In this document: in pieces, positions 25,077 to 33,034 of the stretch
How positions within the stretch are numbered: position 1 is the first letter of the stretch
How the letters are laid out: each line of letters opens with the position of its first letter
Position numbers and translations under genes: made by a program
Assembly (NCBI GenBank): GCA_036374795.1
Contig: DASUTC010000066.1
Location: 1-39,813 of the forward strand
Reading direction: 5' to 3'
Length of the DNA stretch: 39,813 bases
Origin: Herpetosiphonaceae bacterium
GTDB lineage: Bacteria > Chloroflexota > Chloroflexia > Chloroflexales > Kallotenuaceae
Notes under the pieces: model-generated
The model's database searches: none
The model's input: the letters and a program-made list of their open reading frames with translations, nothing else
What the model was told of the DNA's origin: nothing

Positions 25077-25751
25077 TCATGACGAGACAGCAGGTGGTGC
25101 CAGAGGCTCGCCGTCGGTCGTAGATACCCGCCGTTCCTGCCTTTCCGCGTGCAGCCGGACGTACACCAGCCCGACGTAGAGGCCATCATAGACCAGGATC
25201 GCACCGTACAAGAAGGGCAGCAGGACCGACTGGCGGAAGCTCTCGACATACAGATAGAAGGCGAGCGAGGCGAGCGCGGTGCCAATCAGCTTGCAGAGGC
25301 CGATGCTGAGCGACTGACCACGCAGGGAGCGACGCCGGTAGAGCATGAGCAGAAAGAGCACAGACATCAGGAGGTTCTGCCCGAACGCGGCATAGGCTCC
25401 CGCCCAGTCGTTAAACTCGTAGGATAGCAGCAGGACGAGACAGAAACTGGTGACGAGGGTCAGCCCAAAGCCAGCATAGAAGACCACGCGCGGCAGATCG
25501 GAAAACTCATACGGGCCATAGCGCAGGAGTTGCAGGAGGATGACCACATCGAAGGCAAACCAGACCATGTTGACCGTCCGCTGAATCGGCTCGTGCGGAT
25601 GGAGGAACGCGAAGATAAACTCCCAGGAAAGATTGGCACACAGGGCGACGAGCGGCATGCCATAGGTGTGATCGCGTGCGCCCTGGCGAATAATGAGCAG
25701 GTAGGTGAGGGTCCAGAACACGCCCGATCCGAGCATGAGCGCCGTGAACAT
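25077..25751 (-). CDS. transmembrane terpene cyclase homologue (Pyr4/PaxB type)
   Basis: A 224-residue protein with seven predicted helices. It has the hallmark of transmembrane terpene cyclases: HTYGMPLVALCANLSWEF, holding the catalytic-type Glu (E44), and a late helix with LVYDGLYVGLVY, holding the partner Asp (D189). In the fungal enzyme Pyr4 the equivalent Glu and Asp are essential for protonation. Bacterial homologues exist, most untested. GGAGGTG precedes the ATG at 25751. No prenyltransferase or epoxidase is nearby, so its substrate is open. It follows an alpha/beta hydrolase but has its own -10 at 25778-25783. Confidence 0.75.
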   Translation of the reverse strand: MFTALMLGSGVFWTLTYLLIIRQGARDHTYGMPLVALCANLSWEFIFAFLHPHEPIQRTVNMVWFAFDVVILLQLLRYGPYEFSDLPRVVFYAGFGLTLVTSFCLVLLLSYEFNDWAGAYAAFGQNLLMSVLFLLMLYRRRSLRGQSLSIGLCKLIGTALASLAFYLYVESFRQSVLLPFLYGAILVYDGLYVGLVYVRLHAERQERRVSTTDGEPLAPPAVSS

Positions 25752-25777
25752 AGGCACCTCCCGAATGATGTTATGCC

Positions 25778-25786
25778 AGTATAGCA
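25778..25786 (-). promoter_or_regulatory. extended -10 of the terpene cyclase homologue
   Basis: TGCTATACT on the minus strand, 27 bases before the ATG at 25751. No good -35 is seen, as is allowed for extended -10 promoters. The surrounding GTGCTATACTGGC is repeated at 26761. Confidence 0.5.
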
Positions 25787-25854
25787 CGTGGGATGGAGCC
25801 GCTCAGCATGCGTTTGGTTATGCGATGATCCACCGATCGAGCATCCGGGAAATC

Positions 25855-26700
25855 CTAGGACGTATGCTCGGATGGCGCTGTCTGACCAACCGGATCGCCG
25901 TGCCGCAGCAGAAAGTCCAGGATAAGGGGTTGGACGATGGCAATGTTCTCCGGCGAGAAGATGAAGTCGGCGTGCTCGGCGCCGGGAACCACGGCAAGCT
26001 CGGCATTGGGGAGCAGGCGATACATCTCGACGCCAGCTTCGACAGGGACAAAGCCATCGCGGTCGCCAAGCAGGACCATTGTGGGCGCGACGACCCTGGC
26101 GAAATCGTCCTGGGTGTAGTTCAGCGATGCGTTCCACATCGGTTTGATGTTTTTCAACAACGTCTTCCACCCGTCAGGTCCATGGAGCCGCTTGAGCATC
26201 GCCGCGAAGTCCGCGTTGTCGCGCTCGAACTGCTCGATGTCGACCTCCGGCGACTGTGGATCGCCGAGAATGGAGCGCACCCACGTGCGAGACGCCTCGG
26301 TAAGCTCGCGGTAGGCGCCACCGATGACCAGGGCTTGAGGCAGGTCGGGATAGCGCATCCCGATCTCCAGCGCAACCTGTCCCCCGTCACTGTAGCCGCA
26401 GATCAGGGGCTTCTGGAGATCAAGCGCCTGCACGAGCGCCACCATATCATCCGCCAGCAATCCAAAGCTCATGCTGCCCGTTGGATTACGGGTCCGGCCA
26501 TGACCTCGGCTGTCGGGCGTAATCACGCGGTAGCGCTCGGCAAAGGCGGCGCGATAGAGCTGCCACGATTCGCTGGTCAGGGCACCACCGTGGATCAAGA
26601 GCAGCGGCCTGCCCTGTCCATGCTCTTGGTAGTAGATGTCCAGATCATTGGCCCGAATAGAGTGGCCGTGCTGGGTTGCGCTGTGCTCCGATGCGGTCAT
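25855..26700 (-). CDS. alpha/beta hydrolase
   Basis: A 281-residue hydrolase. The oxyanion region reads LLLIHGGALTSESW, the nucleophile elbow ICGYSDGGQVAL, the acid GDRDGFVP and the His GAEHADF; all three catalytic residues are therefore present. A cap of about 90 residues lies between strands six and seven. Substrate unknown. CAGGAGG lies before the ATG, and an extended -10 is found 61 bases upstream. It precedes the terpene cyclase homologue by about 100 bases, which has its own -10. Confidence 0.9.
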   Translation of the reverse strand: MTASEHSATQHGHSIRANDLDIYYQEHGQGRPLLLIHGGALTSESWQLYRAAFAERYRVITPDSRGHGRTRNPTGSMSFGLLADDMVALVQALDLQKPLICGYSDGGQVALEIGMRYPDLPQALVIGGAYRELTEASRTWVRSILGDPQSPEVDIEQFERDNADFAAMLKRLHGPDGWKTLLKNIKPMWNASLNYTQDDFARVVAPTMVLLGDRDGFVPVEAGVEMYRLLPNAELAVVPGAEHADFIFSPENIAIVQPLILDFLLRHGDPVGQTAPSEHTS

Positions 26701-26760
26701 GCCGGCCTCCTGCTGACGAAAGGGTTAAGCGCGGATCGTGCGGGGATCGTCGCTATCGCC

Positions 26761-26769
26761 AGTATAGCA
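26761..26769 (-). promoter_or_regulatory. extended -10 of the alpha/beta hydrolase gene
   Basis: TGCTATACT on the minus strand, 60 bases before the ATG at 26700. Flanking bases (GTG before, GGC after) match the element before the terpene cyclase homologue. Confidence 0.5.
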
Positions 26770-26939
26770 CACATGTGCGGTCTGAGTCTGGCGCGCCGGT
26801 TCCGACATGATCATGAATCCGCCGACGCGATCGTGCGGCCTTCCGTAGCTGCGCCGCAACATCTCGCCAAGGTCTGTCTGACCCTTGCCGTCCCTCGCGC
26901 AGGCTCAGGCGTAGCCTCATACGCCAGATACTCATCGAC

Positions 26940-28139
26940 TTAGCGGCGTATCTCCGGCACGCGCGGCTGGCGCTCCAAGATCTCAAATGCGGCCAGCAAG
27001 AGGACCGCAGTAACCAGCAAAAATGGTCCGAGCGTTTCCAGACCCAATCGATCCGCGATCAGACCAAAGCCGCCCACGAGCGATGCAGCGCCGAACGTCG
27101 CCGCCGCGATCTGGAACCCAACGGTGTTTGCGGCGTGCGCCGGACCCATGCGCGCCGGTGTCAGGGAAATCAGCGACGGAAACATCGGCGCGAGCGCCAG
27201 GCCCAGCAGGGCCACCCCAGCCAACGAGAGCCACGACGCGAGGTTGAGCCAGAGCATCACAACGCCGAGAATCGCGCCGACCATGCACAGCTGGAGCAGC
27301 GTCCGCACCGGGATGTGCGCGACAATCACCCCAGACAGCAGCCGCCCGACGGTGAGGCTTCCCCAGTACACACTCACCCAGATGCCTGCCAGCGCTGGCA
27401 GCATGCCGCGCGCCTCGGTCAGCAGCGTGTAGAGCCACTGACCGGCGCTCAGCTCAAGCCCGGCGTACAGAAAGAAGAGCAGAATACTCAGCCATGCCGA
27501 AGGCAGCGCCAGGGTACGGATCATCGGCGCGCTCGGTGTTGGCTCGGCGTGGCCTTCGTCGGCAGATGCGTGCCACTGGCTCCGCGTCACCGCAAAGCAG
27601 CTCGCCAGGATCAGTTGCGCCATGCCTACAAGCAGGTAGCCCAGCCGCCAGGATTGTCCCGCGCTGATCACGCTGCTCATCACGATCGGGCCGGTCGCCG
27701 CGCCAAGGCCAAACGATGCGTGCAGCCAGTTCATCGTGCGTGGGCTGAAGTTTTCGGCGGCGTAGGTGTTCAGCCCGGCGTCGATCGCGCCCGCACCCAG
27801 ACCCGCCAGCAGCCCCAGCCCGACCATCACGATCCACTGCGGGGCGGCGCTGTAGCCCAGCAGGCTGAGCGCGGTTGCCAGGCAGCTCAGCACCAGCAGC
27901 CAGCCAACGCCGATGCGCGCCAGCACCCGCCCGCTGCTGAAGCTCGACACCAGGTAGCCGAGCGTCCCGGTGGTGATTAGCGCGCCAAGCGCATCCAGCG
28001 AGAGGCCAAAGGTGCTGCGGATCGACGGCCACGCGACGCCGGTCAAACCGTCGGGTAATCCTAAGCTGATAAATGCCGCGTAGGCCAGACCAACAAGCAG
28101 CGCGGCGCGCTGGCGAACGGCGGTAGCAGAGGCAGCCAC
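26940..28139 (-). CDS. MFS transporter, divergent from a LacI regulator
   Basis: A 399-residue MFS protein with 12 helices. Features are the opening ALLVGLAYAAFISLGLPDGLTGVAWP, the loop SSGRVLARIGVGWL, and GLGAGAIDAGLNTYAAENF, typical of sugar-type MFS proteins of the FucP/YfkL kind. The start is a GTG at 28139, preceded by AAAGGAGAAG. It shares a 105-base divergent region with a LacI-family gene whose likely operator overlaps both promoters. The substrate is probably a sugar (inference from the regulator class). Confidence 0.88.
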   Translation of the reverse strand: MAASATAVRQRAALLVGLAYAAFISLGLPDGLTGVAWPSIRSTFGLSLDALGALITTGTLGYLVSSFSSGRVLARIGVGWLLVLSCLATALSLLGYSAAPQWIVMVGLGLLAGLGAGAIDAGLNTYAAENFSPRTMNWLHASFGLGAATGPIVMSSVISAGQSWRLGYLLVGMAQLILASCFAVTRSQWHASADEGHAEPTPSAPMIRTLALPSAWLSILLFFLYAGLELSAGQWLYTLLTEARGMLPALAGIWVSVYWGSLTVGRLLSGVIVAHIPVRTLLQLCMVGAILGVVMLWLNLASWLSLAGVALLGLALAPMFPSLISLTPARMGPAHAANTVGFQIAAATFGAASLVGGFGLIADRLGLETLGPFLLVTAVLLLAAFEILERQPRVPEIRR

Positions 28140-28161
28140 GATTCTTCTTCTCCTTTTCTTG

Positions 28162-28192
28162 TCTGAAACGATTTTGTCTGTAACGTTTCAGA
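28162..28192. promoter_or_regulatory. LacI-type operator pair between MFS and regulator
   Basis: Arms TCTGAAACG (28162-28170) and CGTTTCAGA (28184-28192) are exact reverse complements around 13 bases. The right arm is also half of a 14-base near-palindrome with a central CG, CTGTAACGTTTCAG (28178-28191), the usual LacI-family form. It lies 23 bases before the MFS start codon and about 50 before the regulator's ATG. Confidence 0.65.
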
Positions 28193-28205
28193 AATATACC
28201 ACCTG

Positions 28206-28214
28206 TGCTATACT
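28206..28214 (+). promoter_or_regulatory. extended -10 of the LacI-family gene
   Basis: TGCTATACT, 30 bases before the ATG at 28245 and 14 bases past the operator, so a bound repressor would touch the promoter. No clear -35. Confidence 0.5.
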
Positions 28215-28244
28215 TCCGCAACCTGGCGGAAAGAGGAGCAGCAT

Positions 28245-29342
28245 ATGACCCAGGATGGTTCGCGTGAGAAGCGTCAGCGTGTGACGATCAATGATGTAGC
28301 GTCGGCTCTGGGCGTGGCCGTGTCAACGGTGTCAAATGCCTACAATCGTCCCGATCAACTTTCGACAAAGCTGCGGACGCGCATACTGGACGTGGCGGCG
28401 CAGCTCGGCTATCCGGGGCCGGACCCCGTCGCGCGCAGCCTGCGGCAGCAGCGTGCAGGCGCGGTGGGCGTGCTCTTCTCCGAGCGCCTGTCGTATGTGT
28501 TTACCGATCCGGCTGCCGTGCAGGTGCTCGATGGCATCGCCAGTGCGCTGGAGGCGGCAGGTCTTGGGCTGCTCCTCGTGCCTGGGCGGGCTGACACCAC
28601 GACGACCGTGCAGCGCGCGCTGGTCGATGGCTTCCTGCTCTACTCGATGCTGGAAGACGATCCGCTGGTGGGGGCAGCGCTGGCACGGCGCATCCCCACG
28701 GTGCTGCTCGACCAGCCGCCGAGGGAAGGGGTGCCCTCGATCACGGTTGACGATGCCGATGGTGCGCGACAGGCGGCTGAGCATCTGCTGAGCCTCGGCC
28801 ACCGGCGCTTCGCAATCATTACCGACCGGCTGACCGAGCCGCTTGCAGACTCGGCAGCGGCAGAGCGCCTGACGCCGCACGAGCAGGCCGCGCACACCTT
28901 CTTCGTCACGCAACTGCGTTTCCAGGGGTATCGTCGCGCGCTGGAACAGGCAGGGCTGAGCTGGAACGATGTGCCGATCTCTGTGTGTGCCGACAACAGC
29001 GAAGCTGATGGCGCGGCGGCCATGCAGGCGTTGCTGACCCGGTCGCCTCGACCGACGGCGGTGCTGTGCATCACGGATCGGCTCGCGCTGGGTGCGGTGA
29101 CGGCGGCGCGGCAGGCGGGCCTGTATGTGCCGCAGGATATATCCATTGTTGGCTTCGATGACATCCCGCCCGCCGCGCATGTGACCCCGCCGCTGACCAC
29201 GATCCGGCAGGAGCACCGCGAAAAGGGGCGCCTGGCAGGCCAGGCGCTGATCGCACTGCTCCGGGGCGAGGCGGTCGCACAGACGGGGCCGCTCCCGGTG
29301 CAGCTCGTGATCCGTGGAACAACAGGTCCAGTCCCCGCCTGA
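28245..29342 (+). CDS. LacI-family transcriptional regulator
   Basis: A 365-residue repressor-type protein. The helix-turn-helix and hinge are at the N terminus (VTINDVASALGVAVSTVSNAYN, then LRTRILDVAAQLGYPGPDPVARSL). The sugar-binding fold shows GAVGVLFSERL, VDGFLLYSM, TVDDADGARQAAEHLLSLGHRR and ISIVGFDDIPPAAHVTPPLTT. AGAGGAG precedes the ATG. It most likely controls the divergent MFS gene and itself through the operator at 28162-28192. Confidence 0.93.
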   Translation: MTQDGSREKRQRVTINDVASALGVAVSTVSNAYNRPDQLSTKLRTRILDVAAQLGYPGPDPVARSLRQQRAGAVGVLFSERLSYVFTDPAAVQVLDGIASALEAAGLGLLLVPGRADTTTTVQRALVDGFLLYSMLEDDPLVGAALARRIPTVLLDQPPREGVPSITVDDADGARQAAEHLLSLGHRRFAIITDRLTEPLADSAAAERLTPHEQAAHTFFVTQLRFQGYRRALEQAGLSWNDVPISVCADNSEADGAAAMQALLTRSPRPTAVLCITDRLALGAVTAARQAGLYVPQDISIVGFDDIPPAAHVTPPLTTIRQEHREKGRLAGQALIALLRGEAVAQTGPLPVQLVIRGTTGPVPA

Positions 29343-29441
29343 GCGCATGGCGGAGATGAGCAGCGAGCGCAGCTCGTGAGGATGCTCGTCGGCGTGGATG
29401 GGTCGGCTGAGAATCAGAAGCTCCTGTAGAGCGACGGCGTA

Positions 29442-29450
29442 TGCTATACT
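29442..29450 (+). promoter_or_regulatory. extended -10 before the NRPS gene
   Basis: TGCTATACT followed by TTCGCA, almost the same as the LacI-gene element (TTCCGCA). Start near 29457, about 137 bases before the NRPS ATG. The rest of the 250-base gap from 29343 shows nothing else I can name. Confidence 0.45.
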
Positions 29451-29593
29451 TTCGCACACCGGCAACGTCCTGAGCTACTGGGAATGCGCGGCGCATGGCC
29501 TTCAGCGAAGCACGTACCCGCAAAGAGCTTATTGATCCGGCTCTGCTCTGCTGCCGGAGCAGCATTTCCACACAATCACGCAGGACATAGCAC

Positions 29594-32500
29594 ATGACGC
29601 AGGAAGACTCCTCCCAGGCAGCAGGGCTCAGCGCGGCCCAGCGGGCACGGCTGCTCCAGCATCTACGACACAAAAACGTTGTTAAGGCCCAGCAGCACAC
29701 GATCCCCCGCGCCGATCTCCAGGCTCCGATTGCCGCCTCGTTTGCGCAGCAGCGCCTGTGGCTGCTCCACCAGCTCGCGCCCGACGATCCTGCCTATAAC
29801 TGGCCGGCCTGTGTGCGCTGCATCGGCCCGCTCGATCCAGAGCGCTTGCAGCGCAGCCTGACGGCCCTGATCGCCCGCCATGCCATCTTGCGCACCACCT
29901 TCGGCACCATCGATGGACAGCCGGTGCAGCAGATCGCAGCGCCCGCGCCGCCGCCGCTGCCTGTCGTCTCGCTGGAGCAGCTCACGCCCGACGAGCAGGA
30001 GGCTGAGGTTCAGCGCCGCGTCCACGCCGCCGCGCGGCAGCCCTTCGATCTGGCCCACGGCCCGCTGCTGCGTGCCACACTGCTGCGGCTGAGTCCCACC
30101 GAGCATGTGCTGGTGCTGTTTCTCCATCATATCATCGCCGATGGCTGGTCCGCCTCCATCCTGCTCCGCGACACGCTCGCCGCGTATCAGGCGCTAGCGT
30201 CCGGTCAACCCGCCGCGCCGGTGCTGCCTGAGCTGCCGATTCAGTACGCCGACTATGCCATCTGGCAGCGACAAAGCCTGCAAGGCGCGCTCCGTGAGCG
30301 CCTGCTGCGCTACTGGCAGCAGCTCCACCCGCCGCTCCCGCAACTGGATCTGCCAACCGATTATCCGCGCCCGGCCCGGCGCAGCTCCGATGGAGCGACG
30401 GCGCACGTTCTGCTCCCACATGCCGCGATCACCGCGCTGCGCGAGCTGGTGGCCGACCACGACGCGACGCTCTTTATGGGCTTGCTGGCGGTGTGGGCGG
30501 GCCTGCTCAGCCGCTATACCGGCCAGCACGATCTGCTGGTGGGCACGCCGATCGCCGGGCGCACCCGCCCGAAAGTTGCTCATCTGATCGGCTTCTTCAC
30601 CAACACCCTGGTGCTGCGCCTCGACCTCACGGGCACGCCTACCTTTCACGAGCTGCTCCATCGAGTGCGTCAGGTCTGTCTCGCCGCCTACGAGCATCAG
30701 GATCTACCGTTTGAGCAGCTTGTCGAGGCGCTGCCGGTCGCGCGGCACGGCACCGATAATCCGCTATTCCAGGTCTTCTACGCCCTGGATAACACGCCGG
30801 AGCTGGCGCTGGAAATCCCAGGGCTGCGCCTGGAGCCCGTGACCTTCACGGCTACCACGGTGCAGTTCGATCTGGCGCTGAGCGTGCGTGAAACGGCTGA
30901 GGCTGTGACCGGCAGCCTGTCCTACCGCACCGACCTGTTCGCTCCCGCGACGATTGAACGGCTGATCAGCCACCTGCTCACGCTGCTGAACGCCGTAGTC
31001 GCCGACCCCTGCCGCCCACTGGCCGCCGTGCCCGTGCTGACGACCGCCGAGCGCCAGCAAATCCTGGTCGAGTGGAACGCCACCGCTGCCGCCTATCCGC
31101 AGGATCAGTGTATCCATGAGCTGGTGGCGGCTCAGGCTGCGCGCACGCCTGACGCCATCGCGGTGATCTTCGAGGGCACGTCGCTGACGTACGCCGAGCT
31201 TGACGGGCGCGCCAATCAGATGGCGCACTATCTCCAATCGCTGGGCGTCGTGCCTGAGTCGCGGGTCGCGATCTGCCTGGAACGATCGCTGGATCTGGTC
31301 GTCGGGCTGCTTGGCGTGCTCAAGGCGGGCGGTGCTTATGTGCCGCTCGATCCGTCGCATCCACCGGAGCGGCTCCAGTTCATGCTCGCCGACGCGCAGG
31401 CAGCGGTGCTGGTCACGCAGCAGGCGATGACCGAGCGGTTTGGGCTAGCGTATTCGAGCCAGAGCGGCACGCTCCACGTGCTCATCCTTGATCGCGACTG
31501 GCCGACGATCGCCGCGCAGCCCGCGACCGCTCCGGCGAGTCCGGTTGCGGCTGACCATCTAGCCTACATGATCTACACGTCGGGCTCCACGGGACAGCCT
31601 AAGGGCGCGCTCAATACACATCGCGGCATTGTCAACCGGCTGCTGTGGATGCAGGACACCTATCGGCTTAGCGCAGATGATCGTGTGCTGCAAAAAACGC
31701 CATTCAGCTTCGATGTCTCGGTCTGGGAGTTCTTCTGTCCGCTGCTGAGCGGCGCAGCGCTGGTGGTCGCGAAGCCGGGCGGCCATCAAGACCCGGCCTA
31801 TCTGGTCGAGCTGATCGCGGCCCAGCGGATCACCTTGCTGCACTTCGTGCCTTCGATGCTGCGCATCTTTCTTGACGAGCCAGGCCTGGACCGGATTACG
31901 AGCGTGCGGCGGGTGCTGTGCAGCGGCGAGGCGCTGACCCACGATCTTCAGGAGCGCTTCTTTGAGCTGCTGCCCAACGTGGAGCTGCATAACCTCTACG
32001 GCCCGACTGAGGACGCCGTCGAGGTCAGCTTCTGGGCATGTCGGCGCGATAGCCGCGCGCAGCACGTGCCGATCGGGCGGCCCGTCGCCAACACGCAGCT
32101 CTATGTGCTCGATCGCCGCTTGCAACCGCAGCCGGTGGGCGCTCCCGGCGAGCTGCATATTGGCGGCGTGCAGGTTGGGCGCGGCTATCATGGCCGCCCC
32201 GCGCTGACCGCCGAGAAGTTCGTTCCCGATCCCTACTCGTCGGCTCCGGGCGCGCGGCTCTATAAGACCGGCGACCTGGCGCGTTTCCGCGCTGACGGCG
32301 CGATCGAGTACCTCGGACGGCGCGACCAGCAGGTGAAGCTGCGCGGGTATCGCATCGAGCTGGGCGAGATCGAGGCCACGCTGCGCCAGCACGAGGCCGT
32401 GCGTGAGGCCGTGGTCGTCCTGCGCGAGGATCATGCCGGCGATCAGCGATTGGTGGCGTACGTGGTGGGGGCACAACGTTCAACGTTCGACAAACTCAGA

Positions 32501-33034
32501 ACTCGGAACGTCGAGCCCGAAGCGCGAAACGTGGAACTCGAAATGTGGAACTCGCAACTCCGCGCGTATCTGAAGGATCGATTACCTGGCTATATGGTGC
32601 CGAGCGCGTTTGTGCTGCTCGATGCGCTGCCGCTGAATGCCAACGGCAAGCTCGATCGGTCTGCGCTGCCAGGTATCGCCAGCCATACCGCTGCTGATCG
32701 CGAATATGTTGTGCCAGAAACCGCCCTGGAAGTGCAGCTCGTACGTATCTGGGAAGCGGTTCTTCACGTGCATCCGATGGTGTTACCGATAACTTCTTCG
32801 AGCGTGGCGGTCACTCGCTCCTCGCCGTGCGCTTGCTCGCCCAGATCGAAAAGCAGCTTGGGCAAACGTTGCCGCTGGCACTCCTGTTCGCCCGACCGAC
32901 GATCCGTGAGCTGGCGAGCGCGCTCTATGATCTTGGCTGGCCCGGCGTGCTCCGCCACATTGACAACCTGCCGCAGATCAAGTCGCCCCTGGTGGCAATT
33001 CAACCGGGAGGCTCGCAACCACCATTCTTTTTAG
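29594..33034 (+). CDS. NRPS module, condensation and serine-type adenylation domains (frameshifted at its end)
   Basis: N-terminal part of a single-module synthetase, as read without correction 1146 residues. The condensation domain (about 45-480) has HHIIADG with H178. The adenylation domain (about 500-1015) has YTSGSTGQPKG, NLYGPTEDAVEV, YKTGDL, GRRDQQVKLRGYRIELGEIE and NANGKLDR. By comparison with GrsA the pocket reads D-V-W-H-L-S-L-V-E-K, close to known serine codes and to EntF. A 28-residue insert derived from repeats lies at 961-988. After VLHVHP the frame is lost: the true carrier domain continues in another frame, so the last 86 residues are nonsense. AGGA lies 11 bases before the ATG. 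Confidence 0.88.
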   Translation: MTQEDSSQAAGLSAAQRARLLQHLRHKNVVKAQQHTIPRADLQAPIAASFAQQRLWLLHQLAPDDPAYNWPACVRCIGPLDPERLQRSLTALIARHAILRTTFGTIDGQPVQQIAAPAPPPLPVVSLEQLTPDEQEAEVQRRVHAAARQPFDLAHGPLLRATLLRLSPTEHVLVLFLHHIIADGWSASILLRDTLAAYQALASGQPAAPVLPELPIQYADYAIWQRQSLQGALRERLLRYWQQLHPPLPQLDLPTDYPRPARRSSDGATAHVLLPHAAITALRELVADHDATLFMGLLAVWAGLLSRYTGQHDLLVGTPIAGRTRPKVAHLIGFFTNTLVLRLDLTGTPTFHELLHRVRQVCLAAYEHQDLPFEQLVEALPVARHGTDNPLFQVFYALDNTPELALEIPGLRLEPVTFTATTVQFDLALSVRETAEAVTGSLSYRTDLFAPATIERLISHLLTLLNAVVADPCRPLAAVPVLTTAERQQILVEWNATAAAYPQDQCIHELVAAQAARTPDAIAVIFEGTSLTYAELDGRANQMAHYLQSLGVVPESRVAICLERSLDLVVGLLGVLKAGGAYVPLDPSHPPERLQFMLADAQAAVLVTQQAMTERFGLAYSSQSGTLHVLILDRDWPTIAAQPATAPASPVAADHLAYMIYTSGSTGQPKGALNTHRGIVNRLLWMQDTYRLSADDRVLQKTPFSFDVSVWEFFCPLLSGAALVVAKPGGHQDPAYLVELIAAQRITLLHFVPSMLRIFLDEPGLDRITSVRRVLCSGEALTHDLQERFFELLPNVELHNLYGPTEDAVEVSFWACRRDSRAQHVPIGRPVANTQLYVLDRRLQPQPVGAPGELHIGGVQVGRGYHGRPALTAEKFVPDPYSSAPGARLYKTGDLARFRADGAIEYLGRRDQQVKLRGYRIELGEIEATLRQHEAVREAVVVLREDHAGDQRLVAYVVGAQRSTFDKLRTRNVEPEARNVELEMWNSQLRAYLKDRLPGYMVPSAFVLLDALPLNANGKLDRSALPGIASHTAADREYVVPETALEVQLVRIWEAVLHVHPMVLPITSSSVAVTRSSPCACSPRSKSSLGKRCRWHSCSPDRRSVSWRARSMILAGPACSATLTTCRRSSRPWWQFNREARNHHSF
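32474..32557 (+). repeat. repeat-derived in-frame insert in the A domain
   Basis: 84 bases (28 codons) of short degenerate repeats (AACGTTCAACGTTCGAC, GTGGAACTCGAA, GTGGAACTCGCAACTC) between LVAYVVGA and LRAYLKDRLPGYMVP of the A domain C-terminal subdomain. The product contains RSTFDKLRTR, a string met in many unrelated bacterial proteins where a mobile GACAAACTCAG-type repeat has entered coding DNA. The insert is hydrophilic and preserves the frame, at a loop between motifs A8 and A10. Confidence 0.6.
32774..32776 (+). other. frameshift site in the NRPS
   Basis: Up to CAT CCG the frame gives RIWEAVLHVHP, the normal start of a carrier domain. From the G at 32776 a different frame gives DGVTDNFFERGGHSLLAVRL, the normal continuation. 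One extra base (for example CCCG in place of CCG) would restore a single C-A-PCP-TE protein. It could be a true mutation or a base-calling error in a short C run. Confidence 0.85.

Noticed and set aside
25705-26943. A 412-codon plus-strand frame opposite the hydrolase gene
   Set aside because: It runs antisense through a complete alpha/beta hydrolase and two promoters; no motif is found.
26753-26986. Small minus-strand frame before the hydrolase gene
   Set aside because: It overlaps the end of the MFS gene and the hydrolase promoter, has no ribosome site and an Arg-rich random composition.
31559-32476. A 305-codon minus-strand frame inside the NRPS gene
   Set aside because: Antisense of the adenylation domain; Arg/His-rich with no family features.
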